Source: DATAVB01 sp036267955
GTDB taxonomy: Bacteria > Actinomycetota > Actinomycetes > Mycobacteriales > QHCD01
Direction: 5' to 3'
Assembly: GCA_036267955.1 (NCBI GenBank)
Contig: DATAVB010000147.1
Coordinates: 28,702-92,701 of the forward strand
Length of the DNA: 64,000 bases
In this document: one piece after another, positions 40,209-49,120 of the stretch
Layout: every line of letters starts with the position of its first letter
How positions within the stretch are numbered: the first letter of the stretch is position 1
Notes under the pieces: generated by a model
Databases searched by the model: none
What the model saw: only the letters and a program-made list of their open reading frames with translations
Told to the model about the DNA's origin: nothing
Made by a program: the position numbers and the translations under genes

Positions 40209-43200
40209 TTATGACTCGGCGAGCCCGCTACCGTCCCAGATCGTGTGCGCGCAGGCGATTCCGCGGCCCTTCTCCGGCCGCAACACGTCGTAGATGTGCA
40301 TGCGCGGAATCTTCGGCGAAATGCCCCAACCACTGGGCCAGGTGATGATCCAGTCCATATCCAGATCCACCAGCAGACCGAGCATCCGCGCGATGGTCGG
40401 GTCGTCGATCCGCTCGAACGCCTCGTCCAGCAACGTCAACCGCAGCGGCTTCGCCTCGGTGCCCGCTGCACTGCTCAACGCGTCGTAGAACGCCGCCGCG
40501 GCGGCGAACAGCGTGACGTAGGAGATCAGCCGCGTCTCACCGGAGGAGAGATTGCGGAACCGCCGGGTCCGTGCCTTTCCGTCGCCGTCGAAGTCGCGCA
40601 CGATCACGCTGAAATCGAACCAGGACCGGTAATCCAAGGCCCGCGACAGAATGCCGACATAGCTGTCGACCATGCTCTCCCGCTCGGCCTCGATCCGCTC
40701 GATCACCACCTGGCGCAGGATCTGCTCATCGTCCGGGCTGCGCTTTGCCAGCGGGGTACGGATCACCCGCATCGCGCGCGTCATCGTCTCGTCCAGCGAA
40801 CTCGACGGGCTCCACTGCAGCTGGACATGCACGCCCTGGCTCGACCGCGCGTTGTCCAGCACCTCGTTCATCCGGCGGTACAGGTCCTCGGCCACGGCGA
40901 TCTGCGCGGAAAGGCTCACCGAGAGGTCATTGATCAGGTATTCGCTCAACACATCCTGATAGTGCTGACCCAGTTGGTCGCTGCACTCCGCGAGCCTCGC
41001 GGCCACCCGGGCCGCCGCATCGGCGATCGGCAGCCGACCGTCCTCACCGGACACCGTCACCGTCAACACGTCACCGTGATGCTCCGGCGCCACGGCATAC
41101 GTCGCCGGCAACCGGTTCTGCAACGACTGCAGGCTGCTCAGCACGGCGTCTTCCGAACCGGGTGTGCCACCGGCCTTCTCGAGCAGCCGCAACGCCGCCG
41201 CGGGATCGTCCGGCACGGCGACATCGTCCGGGACCGCCGCTGACCAGACACCCGGAGCCTGCCGGGCCGACGCGAATGCCTGCGCCGCAAGCGTTTCAGC
41301 CTGCTCGGTGCCGACGGCCGACTCGGCCTTGGCCTCTTGCTGGGCCTCCGCCGTGATCCGTGCCTTCGTCGCGGCGCCGGACTGGGAACGCAGTTCCGGC
41401 AGCGACCGGCGTACGGCCCGCTGTTCGGTCTCATAGCCGCGGAGCCGCTCCCCCAACTCGGCTGCGCCGCGCCCCACCGATTCGGTCAACTCGGCCAGCG
41501 TGACCGCCGCCATCCGGTGGTCGACGCACCGCCGCTCGACCTCCCCCGACACCTCCCGCAGGTCGTTCTCGACCGCCGAATGGTCCGCGCACCTCGCCCG
41601 CAGGTCCGCCAAACCGCCCAGGCAGCTGCGTTTCAGAACGGTACGCAGCTCGGCCGCATCCCGACCGGCAGCAGTCGCCGCGTCCCGGGCGGCGGCCAGC
41701 CTGGCCGTGTCCCCGGCCAGGCCAGCCGCGGCGGCGTCCCGTTCGAGCGTCGCGCGGGCGGCACCGACCCGTTCCACCGCCTCGTCGTGCTCGCCGCGCA
41801 GCGCGACCGCCTTGGTCGCCAGCCGTTGGGCCCGCCCCGCCGCGTCGACGGTCCGGGTGTGCGCCGCCACCAGCATTTCGTGATCCGGGAAGGCGCCGAG
41901 CTGCCGCTCCCAGACCGCGATCGCCTCGGCCAGTGCCGCCTTTCGCGCCGTCGCCTGCTCGTTCTCCTGCTGTAGAGCGGTTTCCTGCTGTTCGCACTCG
42001 GCGATACGCCGGGCGGTCGCTGCGGCCCGCGCGCCCGCGCCGATGAATTCGGCGGATTCCTTATGCATCGCACCCTGCAACGCACCGACCTGCCACCGAC
42101 CGTCCGTGGACACCGTGACACCGACGTCGCCGACGTCCTTCTCCAGCGAGTCGACACCGATCCGGGCCAGCAGCCGGACAATCACCGCCTCCGCGACGGG
42201 GCAGTCCGGCTCCCGCGCCGGCACGAGCAGCTCGGCCAGCGTGTGGTCTGCGTGAGTGTGGTCGGCCAGCGTGTAATCAGTAGCGCCCGCGTCGCCGGCA
42301 ACAGCGAAGACATCCTGCCGATCCCGGTCGGTCACGGTGCCGTCGGCCCGCACCCACGCGGTCAGCAACCCGGTCGCGGTCAGCGCCGCCTCCAGAGCGG
42401 CGGCCTGCTCGGCGGACACCGACGGCGCGAAGTCGACCAGCCGGTAGAACGCCGCCCCGGTACGAGGATCTCGGCCGGCGCCTGTCTGTTCAGCGGCTGA
42501 CCGCTCAGCATCGGTCGATGCGGCGGCGGACGGTCCGGCCGATCGGGACCCAGCGGCCGGAGCCGGCTCCTGCCCGGCCCGCAACCGGGACAGCTCGGCC
42601 CGCACCTCGGCCAGCCGGCGATCGAGCACCGACACCTGTCCGGTCGCCTCATGCACCTCACCGTGCAGACGTTGCCTGATATCGGCGGCCCACCGGTCGA
42701 CCTCAGCCCGCGCCTGCCGGGGCGCACCGGCGTCGGCGACCAATGCGGCCACCGCCGGCACCGCCGGTGGCGCTGCCGAATCCGAGGACAGCGTCTGTTG
42801 CCAGGCCAACGCCGCCGCATGCCAGGAATCCGCGGCGGCGGCCAGGTCGACCTGTGCCTGTTCGGCACCGGCCGCCGCATCGGCCGCGTCGGCGGCCGCA
42901 CCACCGGCGGAGTTGTGCAACGCCCCGACGGCAGCGGCCGACCGGTCGACCTCCTGGGCGCGCTGGTGCAGCGACCCGGCGACCGTTGCCTGACGACGGA
43001 TCTCAGCTACCGCGGCGTCCAACGTCTCCGTCGCCCCGGTCAGGCTGCCTTCCAACCGGTTGAAGTCGATCTCCGGTGGCACGAGAAGGCGCACGGCTTC
43101 CGGCTCGTCGTCCAGACCGGTCCGCAGTTCGGCCGGAACCTCCCGCAGCGACCGGGCCAGGTCCAGAGTCACCGCCGGGACCAGCGACTCGTCCAGCCCG

Positions 43201-44393
43201 GCGCGGTCGAAGGAGGCGCGCACGTCGTCCGCGCGGCCCTGCGCACTGCCAACCTCGTCGTGCAGCCGGTCCAGCGCGGCCCGCACCGAATCGACCGTCC
43301 GCTGCTGCGCGGCCCGAGCCCGCTCCTGATCGGCCAATGCGGCCCGCGCGGAATCCCGGGCGGTGTCGACGAGCCGCTGCTGATGCCCCAGATCGGTCAG
43401 CTCGGCAAACTCCGGCAGGCTCTTCAGATCCGATACCAACTGGTCGAGCTCATCGATTCGCAATTCAGCCGCGGATACCTTTTCGGTGGCGTCATTCTCG
43501 ACGTCAGCGAGCTCGGAAATGCGGCCGGCCAGCGCATCCAGGTCACGGCGGCCCCGGCTGCGTGCCTGCGCGGCACGGTTCCAGCGCTGGCCCGCGTCGC
43601 GGAGCGTGGTGACGGCGTACGCCGCGTAGGAGTCGAGAAAACCTCGCAACGCCTCGTCCGCGGCCTGCAGCTGACGCAGATTGTCCTGAATGGAATGCAG
43701 GTCCTCGAACGAGGTGGCCAATTGCTCCACAATGGATCCGTCAAGCGGCGGCAACGCATCGGAGAGAATGTTCTCCAGGTGGCCGTCGAAGACCTTCACC
43801 CCGATATCGGGATTTCGCAGTGTCCGTTGCAGATGCAGCAGGTCGCCATAGCGGGACGCCGGGATGAGATAGACGGTCTCGGCGATCCGGGCGCGGAATT
43901 CCTCGTCGTCCAGCACACAGCCCGGGCCGAGCGTGTCGCGCAACTGGGCCGGACCGAGGGGCATGTCCTCCGGCGCCAATTCGATGTCGTGCTCGATGCG
44001 ACGAGGGCTGATGAATCGCCAGGAGTCGCTGATCTGACCGGAATTCTTCGACGCCTTCACCCCGATGGCACAGGTGAGAAATTCCGGATCACCGCCGTCC
44101 GAATCCCGGACCAATTCCAGCCAGGCGTAACCGATCCGGGTCGACTCGCCGGAATAGTCGTCCAGCATGAGCCGGCGCATGCTCACCGTGTCGTAGCCCT
44201 TCGACCCCATCTGGCGCAGGTCGCCGTCCAGACACAGTGGCGCGAGCAATTCCAACGTACGGGATTTACCGGAGCCGTTCGTACCCTGGAAGATCACCCG
44301 GCCGCCGGAGAAATCGAAGGTCTCCCGGCCGTACTCCCAGATGTTGATGACACCGCCGCGGGACAGATGCCAGCGTCCCCATTCGTGCGTCAC
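40209..44393 (-). CDS. jetC: Wadjet anti-plasmid system SMC-like ATPase JetC (TIGR02680)
   Basis: 1394-residue SMC/MukB-like protein of type I Wadjet, which extrudes loops on small circular DNA. Walker A GTNGSGKS is at 37-44. Long coiled coils (about 230-560 and 690-1100) flank a hinge-like insert with AFYRLVDFAPSVSAEQAAAL near 635. The head returns with signature LSSGETRLISYV and Walker B LRLTLLDEAFERIDD near 1330. Length and both ATPase halves are complete, so the gene looks functional. A short DHT repeat (TLADHTHADHTLAE) lies in the hinge. ATGA overlap with jetB. No jetD follows; 40 bp downstream is a decayed DUF222 gene. Confidence 0.94.
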   Translation of the reverse strand: MTHEWGRWHLSRGGVINIWEYGRETFDFSGGRVIFQGTNGSGKSRTLELLAPLCLDGDLRQMGSKGYDTVSMRRLMLDDYSGESTRIGYAWLELVRDSDGGDPEFLTCAIGVKASKNSGQISDSWRFISPRRIEHDIELAPEDMPLGPAQLRDTLGPGCVLDDEEFRARIAETVYLIPASRYGDLLHLQRTLRNPDIGVKVFDGHLENILSDALPPLDGSIVEQLATSFEDLHSIQDNLRQLQAADEALRGFLDSYAAYAVTTLRDAGQRWNRAAQARSRGRRDLDALAGRISELADVENDATEKVSAAELRIDELDQLVSDLKSLPEFAELTDLGHQQRLVDTARDSARAALADQERARAAQQRTVDSVRAALDRLHDEVGSAQGRADDVRASFDRAGLDESLVPAVTLDLARSLREVPAELRTGLDDEPEAVRLLVPPEIDFNRLEGSLTGATETLDAAVAEIRRQATVAGSLHQRAQEVDRSAAAVGALHNSAGGAAADAADAAAGAEQAQVDLAAAADSWHAAALAWQQTLSSDSAAPPAVPAVAALVADAGAPRQARAEVDRWAADIRQRLHGEVHEATGQVSVLDRRLAEVRAELSRLRAGQEPAPAAGSRSAGPSAAASTDAERSAAEQTGAGRDPRTGAAFYRLVDFAPSVSAEQAAALEAALTATGLLTAWVRADGTVTDRDRQDVFAVAGDAGATDYTLADHTHADHTLAELLVPAREPDCPVAEAVIVRLLARIGVDSLEKDVGDVGVTVSTDGRWQVGALQGAMHKESAEFIGAGARAAATARRIAECEQQETALQQENEQATARKAALAEAIAVWERQLGAFPDHEMLVAAHTRTVDAAGRAQRLATKAVALRGEHDEAVERVGAARATLERDAAAAGLAGDTARLAAARDAATAAGRDAAELRTVLKRSCLGGLADLRARCADHSAVENDLREVSGEVERRCVDHRMAAVTLAELTESVGRGAAELGERLRGYETEQRAVRRSLPELRSQSGAATKARITAEAQQEAKAESAVGTEQAETLAAQAFASARQAPGVWSAAVPDDVAVPDDPAAALRLLEKAGGTPGSEDAVLSSLQSLQNRLPATYAVAPEHHGDVLTVTVSGEDGRLPIADAAARVAARLAECSDQLGQHYQDVLSEYLINDLSVSLSAQIAVAEDLYRRMNEVLDNARSSQGVHVQLQWSPSSSLDETMTRAMRVIRTPLAKRSPDDEQILRQVVIERIEAERESMVDSYVGILSRALDYRSWFDFSVIVRDFDGDGKARTRRFRNLSSGETRLISYVTLFAAAAAFYDALSSAAGTEAKPLRLTLLDEAFERIDDPTIARMLGLLVDLDMDWIITWPSGWGISPKIPRMHIYDVLRPEKGRGIACAHTIWDGSGLAES

Positions 44394-45697
44394 GAGCGGT
44401 CCTCCCCGGTAGTGTTTCCGATTCCGAACAGGCTGGCCGTCCGCTCCGGCACCGATGCCGGCTCAGAAAAGCCTGCCCCGGCTCCCTCCGCGGTCACCAC
44501 ATATCGGTGCGCCACCGGATTCAGCCAGAAAGTCCCCGCCTCGTCCCGGCCGGCGACCCGCATCATCACCAGCAATTCGGCGACGTTCGCGGTCAGCCGC
44601 CCCAGGTCGGCGGTCTCCTGCGCCGACCAGGTCCCGGCGTGGTCCTCGACGAGCGTGCGGCAGACCTCGCGCAGCCGCTGCGCCGACACGGCCACCCGAC
44701 CGTCCGGCGTGCCGTCGTGGTCGTCCTCGCCGTCGTCGGCGATCCCGTCATCGTCCTCGGCGTCGTCGAATTCCTCGTCAGCTTCAGCGAATTCGACGTC
44801 GAGCAGGTCGGGAATCGCCAGCATTGCGAGCCGGGCCAGCGTGCTCTGCCCGGGAAAGGCGATGTCGGTGAGGCGTTCTTCCGGGTCGGTGACCGCGATG
44901 CCCTCCTGCCGGCTCTCGGTAAGCAGCCCGAACACCGTCTCCAACGACCGGGCCTCCGCGCGACGGTTCGACCGCAGCCAGTCCGCCCCGTCATCCGGAA
45001 GGTCAGCGAAGAAGACGGCCGGGTTCTCGATCAATTCTCGGCGCACCGCCCGTTCGGCGCCCGCTACCCCGGGATCGCCTGCGGCGACCAGAAGCGCGGC
45101 CGGACTGTCCACATCAGACACTGGGCCGATCATCAATTCCGCGATCAGATCCCGGTCGACGGTGATCAGCGCTTCAGCGCCCTGCTCGCCGAGTACGGAA
45201 TTGACGGTGCCCTCCGTTTCGGTGATCGCGCCCAGCCGCAGGAGGTGACGCAACGCCGCCGACAGCGCCGCCCGGTCGGCCGCGTCGTCGGCCACCGCGA
45301 GGCCGGCCTCGACCGCGGCCGCGTGGACGTCCTGGACCAGGCGGGACAGCAGGGTCTGCCGCCCGCCGCCCTCCAGAACGGCGATCGTCACCGCGAGAAA
45401 GGCATACGTGCGTGGCGAGAACGCCGGCTCGCCACGGCTTGCATCGTCTCCCCGGCCGGTCTTGTAGAGCCGGGCCCAGCCGCGCCGCACCACCAGCCGG
45501 TAGCCGAGCAGGGAGCCGAAGATCTCCCCCAACACCACCCGGTGGCGGTGCACCAAGGGCAGAATCGCGCCGTCGGGCGACGACTCGCGCAACCACGGCT
45601 GGCGCAACAACGCGCGGACGCAGCGCACCACGGCGGCCGCGTCGAGCTCGGAGAGGCCGGCCAGCGGATCGGCCGGGCGACGCACGGCCCGGCTCAC
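44390..45697 (-). CDS. jetB: Wadjet protein JetB (TIGR02678, KITE-like)
   Basis: 435 residues of the TIGR02678 family, a kleisin-interacting winged-helix (KITE, MukE-like) subunit of the Wadjet complex. Recognised from AVVRCVRALLRQPWL, GEIFGSLLGYRLVVRRGWAR and FSPRTYAFLAVTIAVLEGGG. An acidic run (EADEEFDDAEDDDGIADDGE) near 320-350 is an unusual insertion. The GTG at 45697 overlaps the jetA stop by 4 bases; a longer frame from 45877 would lie inside jetA and is rejected. Confidence 0.92.
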   Translation of the reverse strand: MSRAVRRPADPLAGLSELDAAAVVRCVRALLRQPWLRESSPDGAILPLVHRHRVVLGEIFGSLLGYRLVVRRGWARLYKTGRGDDASRGEPAFSPRTYAFLAVTIAVLEGGGRQTLLSRLVQDVHAAAVEAGLAVADDAADRAALSAALRHLLRLGAITETEGTVNSVLGEQGAEALITVDRDLIAELMIGPVSDVDSPAALLVAAGDPGVAGAERAVRRELIENPAVFFADLPDDGADWLRSNRRAEARSLETVFGLLTESRQEGIAVTDPEERLTDIAFPGQSTLARLAMLAIPDLLDVEFAEADEEFDDAEDDDGIADDGEDDHDGTPDGRVAVSAQRLREVCRTLVEDHAGTWSAQETADLGRLTANVAELLVMMRVAGRDEAGTFWLNPVAHRYVVTAEGAGAGFSEPASVPERTASLFGIGNTTGEDRS

Positions 45698-47265
45698 CGC
45701 TGCGCCTCGACGACCAGCCGGGCGTCGGCCACGGTGAGCGTCCCGGCCACCGAACTGACCTGCATCGGGCCCTCGCCCGGCGAGATGACCAGCCGCAGGT
45801 GGTGCACCGGATCGGTGCCGACCCCTACCTCGCTGACGTTGTCCCGGGCGGCCATTGCCGATCCGAGCAGCTCGCACAGCACGTCCAGGGCCGGCCGCGA
45901 GAGATTCGCCTCGGGCAGCCGCCCGGCCGCCGCCGCCAACTCCGCCACCGCCGCGGCGCGCCGGTCGGCCCGGTCACGGGCCCGCATCCGCAGCAGTTCA
46001 TCGCCCATCGGGTCGGCCTGGATCCGCGACCCGCGCCCGGCGGCGGCCCGCTCACCCCGGCTGCGGACGCTCACCGTCACCTCGACCAGTGGGCCGTCCT
46101 GCCAGCGGGTGTGCTCGTTGTCCGCGTCCAGCTCCGGCGCCGCACCGAGATGCCGGGCCGAGTACAGGCCGAACGCCGACGCGTAGAGCGCATGCGCCTG
46201 CGCCGGGGTGGCGGCGTCGAACCAGCCGGCCAGTTTCAGCAGGGCCGAACGACGGGCCGGCCGCGGACTCCCGCCGGCCGTCACCCGCTTCACCGCCGCG
46301 AGCAGTCCGCCGACCGCCCGACCGGTCGCCTGCCGCAGCGCGCTGACCTGGCTCGGCCGCCCCGGCGCGTCGACGAACCAGCCGGTCAGCTCATCCCATT
46401 CGGCCGCCGTACGGCCGCGGGAACGCTCGACGTCACCGCCGCCCGCCAGCTCGCCGCCCGCCAGGCCGCTGCCGGAGCGCAAGAGCCGCAGCAGCTCGGA
46501 CCGTACGCCGGCCAGCTGCAGCAGCCGGGCCCCGATCGCCGGGGTGTGGCGCAGCACGTCATCGACTACCAGCTGGATGTACTCGACCAGCAGGTTGCGG
46601 AAGCCGGCGATCTCATCCGGTGCCAGGTCGAACCGGGTCAGCACCTGCCCGAGGTAGGCGTAGAAGTCGCGGACCGTGGCGGCCAGCTCCGCGTGCTGCA
46701 GAAACAGGGTGACAACGCCTTCGGCCAGGGTGTCGCGGGCCGCAGCGGTTCGGGCCGAGGACGGATCGCGCCGCTCCTCGGCCAACGCCGCCGCCAACGC
46801 TTCACCGAGCGCGGCCAGGCCACGGTCGATCGCGGGCAACAGTTCACGGGACACCTCGCGGGCGCCCTCCGGCACCCGGATCAGCGCATCGGCGTCGCGC
46901 TGCACCCGCACCCCGAGCTTGCTGATCTGGTAGCGCACCCCGCCGTGCTGGAACTCCGCGATGCTCGCCGCCACCGTCTCCCGCCGGCCGGCGACGAGGT
47001 TGCCCCAGCGCACCAACTGGCTCAACCGCGGTACGACGACGGCAATCGAGGCCTGGCCCGGCTCGATCCGGCCGGCGGTCTCCTCAGTCGCGAGGGCCGC
47101 GGCAACCTCGCCGGCGGACAGATCGGCCAGCAGGGTCGAGGCGAACAGCCGCATGATCGGCAGGTAGGCGCGCCGGTCCGGGGCGGCGAGATAGCGGTAG
47201 AGGCTGAGTCGATCGTCGGCCGGGTCCTGGGCCGCGGCCAGCTCGTCGTCCTCTGCGCCACCCAC
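45694..47265 (-). CDS. jetA: Wadjet protein JetA (TIGR02677, kleisin-like)
   Basis: 523 residues of TIGR02677, the MukF/kleisin-like subunit that bridges the JetC heads. N-terminal winged helix (LSLYRYLAAPDRRAYLPIMR), then helical bundles and a C-terminal strand-rich part (HHLRLVISPGEGPMQVSSVA). First gene of jetABC; GTG start 10 bp after the MFS stop, so it may be read through from the MFS gene. Composition matches the surrounding genome, without signs of recent import. Confidence 0.91.
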   Translation of the reverse strand: MGGAEDDELAAAQDPADDRLSLYRYLAAPDRRAYLPIMRLFASTLLADLSAGEVAAALATEETAGRIEPGQASIAVVVPRLSQLVRWGNLVAGRRETVAASIAEFQHGGVRYQISKLGVRVQRDADALIRVPEGAREVSRELLPAIDRGLAALGEALAAALAEERRDPSSARTAAARDTLAEGVVTLFLQHAELAATVRDFYAYLGQVLTRFDLAPDEIAGFRNLLVEYIQLVVDDVLRHTPAIGARLLQLAGVRSELLRLLRSGSGLAGGELAGGGDVERSRGRTAAEWDELTGWFVDAPGRPSQVSALRQATGRAVGGLLAAVKRVTAGGSPRPARRSALLKLAGWFDAATPAQAHALYASAFGLYSARHLGAAPELDADNEHTRWQDGPLVEVTVSVRSRGERAAAGRGSRIQADPMGDELLRMRARDRADRRAAAVAELAAAAGRLPEANLSRPALDVLCELLGSAMAARDNVSEVGVGTDPVHHLRLVISPGEGPMQVSSVAGTLTVADARLVVEAQR

Positions 47266-47275
47266 GCCGGGCAGC

Positions 47276-49030
47276 TTAGTGGGGCGGGCTGACTGGTCCG
47301 GGCGCGGGGACGGATGCGGTCGGATGCAGCGCCTCGCCAGCGTCTATATAACGCGACCCGCGGGACCACGATGCGATCGCCGCCACCAGGCAGGCGCCGA
47401 TGGCGAAGCCGAACGCGACATGCAGACCGGACTGGAACGGCCCGGAGATCAGGTGCGGGAAGAACGTCCGGCCGGTCAGCAGGTGTGCATTGGCCGGCGA
47501 CAGCCCGGAGAGCACCTTGTCGCCCAGCAGGTGCTGCATCGGGTTGTAGCCGAGGAACGCGGCGAACAGGATCGAGACCGGCGGCAGGTTGGCCACCTGA
47601 TGCGCGACCTGGTGCGACACTCCGTGCGCCTCGAGCCCGGTCGACATCGTGTGCGGCAGCACCGAGGCGAGCCCGGCGATCATCAGGCTGAAGAAAATGC
47701 CCACTGAGAATACCTGCGCGGAATTCTGGAAGGTGGAATTCATGCCACCGCCGGCGCCGCGGTCGGCCGCCGGCAGGCTGTTCATCACCGCGGCCCGGTT
47801 GGGCGAGGCGAAACAACCCATCGCGAGACCGTCCATCAGGACGATCAGGGCGAAGACCGGATACGGGAAGTCGATCGGCAGCATGGTCAGCAGGAACAGG
47901 CTCAGCGCCGCCATCAGCATCCCGCCCGAGGCGAACAGCCGTGGCCCGAACCGGTCCGACAGAATTCCGGAGAGCGGTCCCGCGGCAAGAACTCCGATGC
48001 TCAGCGGCAGCATGTAGATGCCGGCCCACAGCGGGGTCGAGGTGAAGCTGTAGCCGTGCAGCGGCAGCCAGATGCCCTGCAGCCAGATGATCAGCATGAA
48101 CATCAGGCCGCCGCGGCCGAGTGCGGACAGAAAGGTTGACAATGTTCCGAAAGTAAAAGCGCGAAGCTTGAACAGCGGCAGGCGGAACATCGGATGCGAC
48201 ACCCGGGTCTCCACGATGCCGAAAACGACCAGCAGCACGCTGCCCAGAATCAGCGCCCCGTAAACGATCGGGTTGCTCCACCCCATCGTGTGCGAACCGT
48301 ACGGCTGAATTCCATGCGTGATGCCGATCATTACCAGAATCAGGCCGGCCGCGAAAGTCACGTTGCCCAGCCAGTCGATCGGCGCCCGCGTCCGCACCCC
48401 GATGTCACGCAGCTTGCGATACGCCCAGATGGTGCCGAAAATGCCGCACGGTACGGAGATCAGGAAGACCAGGCGCCAACTGACCGGCGCCAGCACACCG
48501 CCGAGAATCAGCCCGATAAACGTCCCGCTGATGCCGGTGACATTGTTGATTCCGAGCGCAAGCCCACGCTGGTGCGCCGGAAAAGCGTCGGTGAGGATTG
48601 CACCGGAGTTGCCGATCAGAAATGCCCCGCCGATTCCCTGGATGACCCGCCAGACCAGGAGCCAGATGGCCCCTGACTGGCCGATCATCCAGTCGATGGT
48701 GAGGAAGAACGACGCGCCGGTGTAGATGACGAATCCGAGATTGTACATTTTGACCCGGCCGAACAGGTCACCGAGCCGACCCACACTGACCACCAGAACG
48801 CTGCTGGTGACCAGATAACCCAGAATCATCCACAACAGATAGAAACTGTTGGCCGGCACGAGCGGGTCGAGATGGATGCCCCGAAAGATATCGGGCATCG
48901 CGATCAGCATGATCGACGAGTCGATCGTCGCCAGCAGTACTCCGGCTGTGGTGTTGGTCAGGGCCACCCATTTGTACCGGCTGTCAGTGCGGGCTTCTGC
49001 CACCCGCGCCGCGGCCTCGTCGATCGCCAC
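47276..49030 (-). CDS. MFS transporter, DHA2 family
   Basis: 584-residue exporter with about 14 helices. Marks: LLATIDSSIMLIAMPDIFRG in helix 1, GDLFGRVKMYNLGFV loop, and GIGGAFLIGNSGAILTDAFP in helix 4-5. The GTG at 49030 follows AAGGAG, preferred over a start at 49057. It lies directly downstream of the amidase cluster on the same strand (90-bp gap) and 10 bp before jetA. It may export a product or the imported compound of the amidase pathway. Confidence 0.93.
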   Translation of the reverse strand: MAIDEAAARVAEARTDSRYKWVALTNTTAGVLLATIDSSIMLIAMPDIFRGIHLDPLVPANSFYLLWMILGYLVTSSVLVVSVGRLGDLFGRVKMYNLGFVIYTGASFFLTIDWMIGQSGAIWLLVWRVIQGIGGAFLIGNSGAILTDAFPAHQRGLALGINNVTGISGTFIGLILGGVLAPVSWRLVFLISVPCGIFGTIWAYRKLRDIGVRTRAPIDWLGNVTFAAGLILVMIGITHGIQPYGSHTMGWSNPIVYGALILGSVLLVVFGIVETRVSHPMFRLPLFKLRAFTFGTLSTFLSALGRGGLMFMLIIWLQGIWLPLHGYSFTSTPLWAGIYMLPLSIGVLAAGPLSGILSDRFGPRLFASGGMLMAALSLFLLTMLPIDFPYPVFALIVLMDGLAMGCFASPNRAAVMNSLPAADRGAGGGMNSTFQNSAQVFSVGIFFSLMIAGLASVLPHTMSTGLEAHGVSHQVAHQVANLPPVSILFAAFLGYNPMQHLLGDKVLSGLSPANAHLLTGRTFFPHLISGPFQSGLHVAFGFAIGACLVAAIASWSRGSRYIDAGEALHPTASVPAPGPVSPPH

Positions 49031-49120
49031 GCCGCTCCTTCTGCTCTCCGGTCGCACCCCCGAATTCTGCAGGCGCCGTGTTGGACACTACCTCTTTGCC
49101 TTAGCTAACTACAATGTGAA

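Noticed and set aside
42230..42290. Short DNA repeat in the jetC hinge (TLADHTHADHTLAE)
   Set aside because: A small in-frame internal repeat in a variable hinge, not a mobile element or CRISPR-like array.
42651..45248. Open frame of 865 codons antisense to jetC and jetB
   Set aside because: Arg/Pro/Gly-rich without recognisable domains; a mirror of the strongly biased codon use of jetC. JetC and JetB are recognised families in the opposite strand.
45412..47292. Open frame of 626 codons antisense to jetA/jetB
   Set aside because: Low-complexity Arg/Pro/Gln composition and full overlap with recognised genes.
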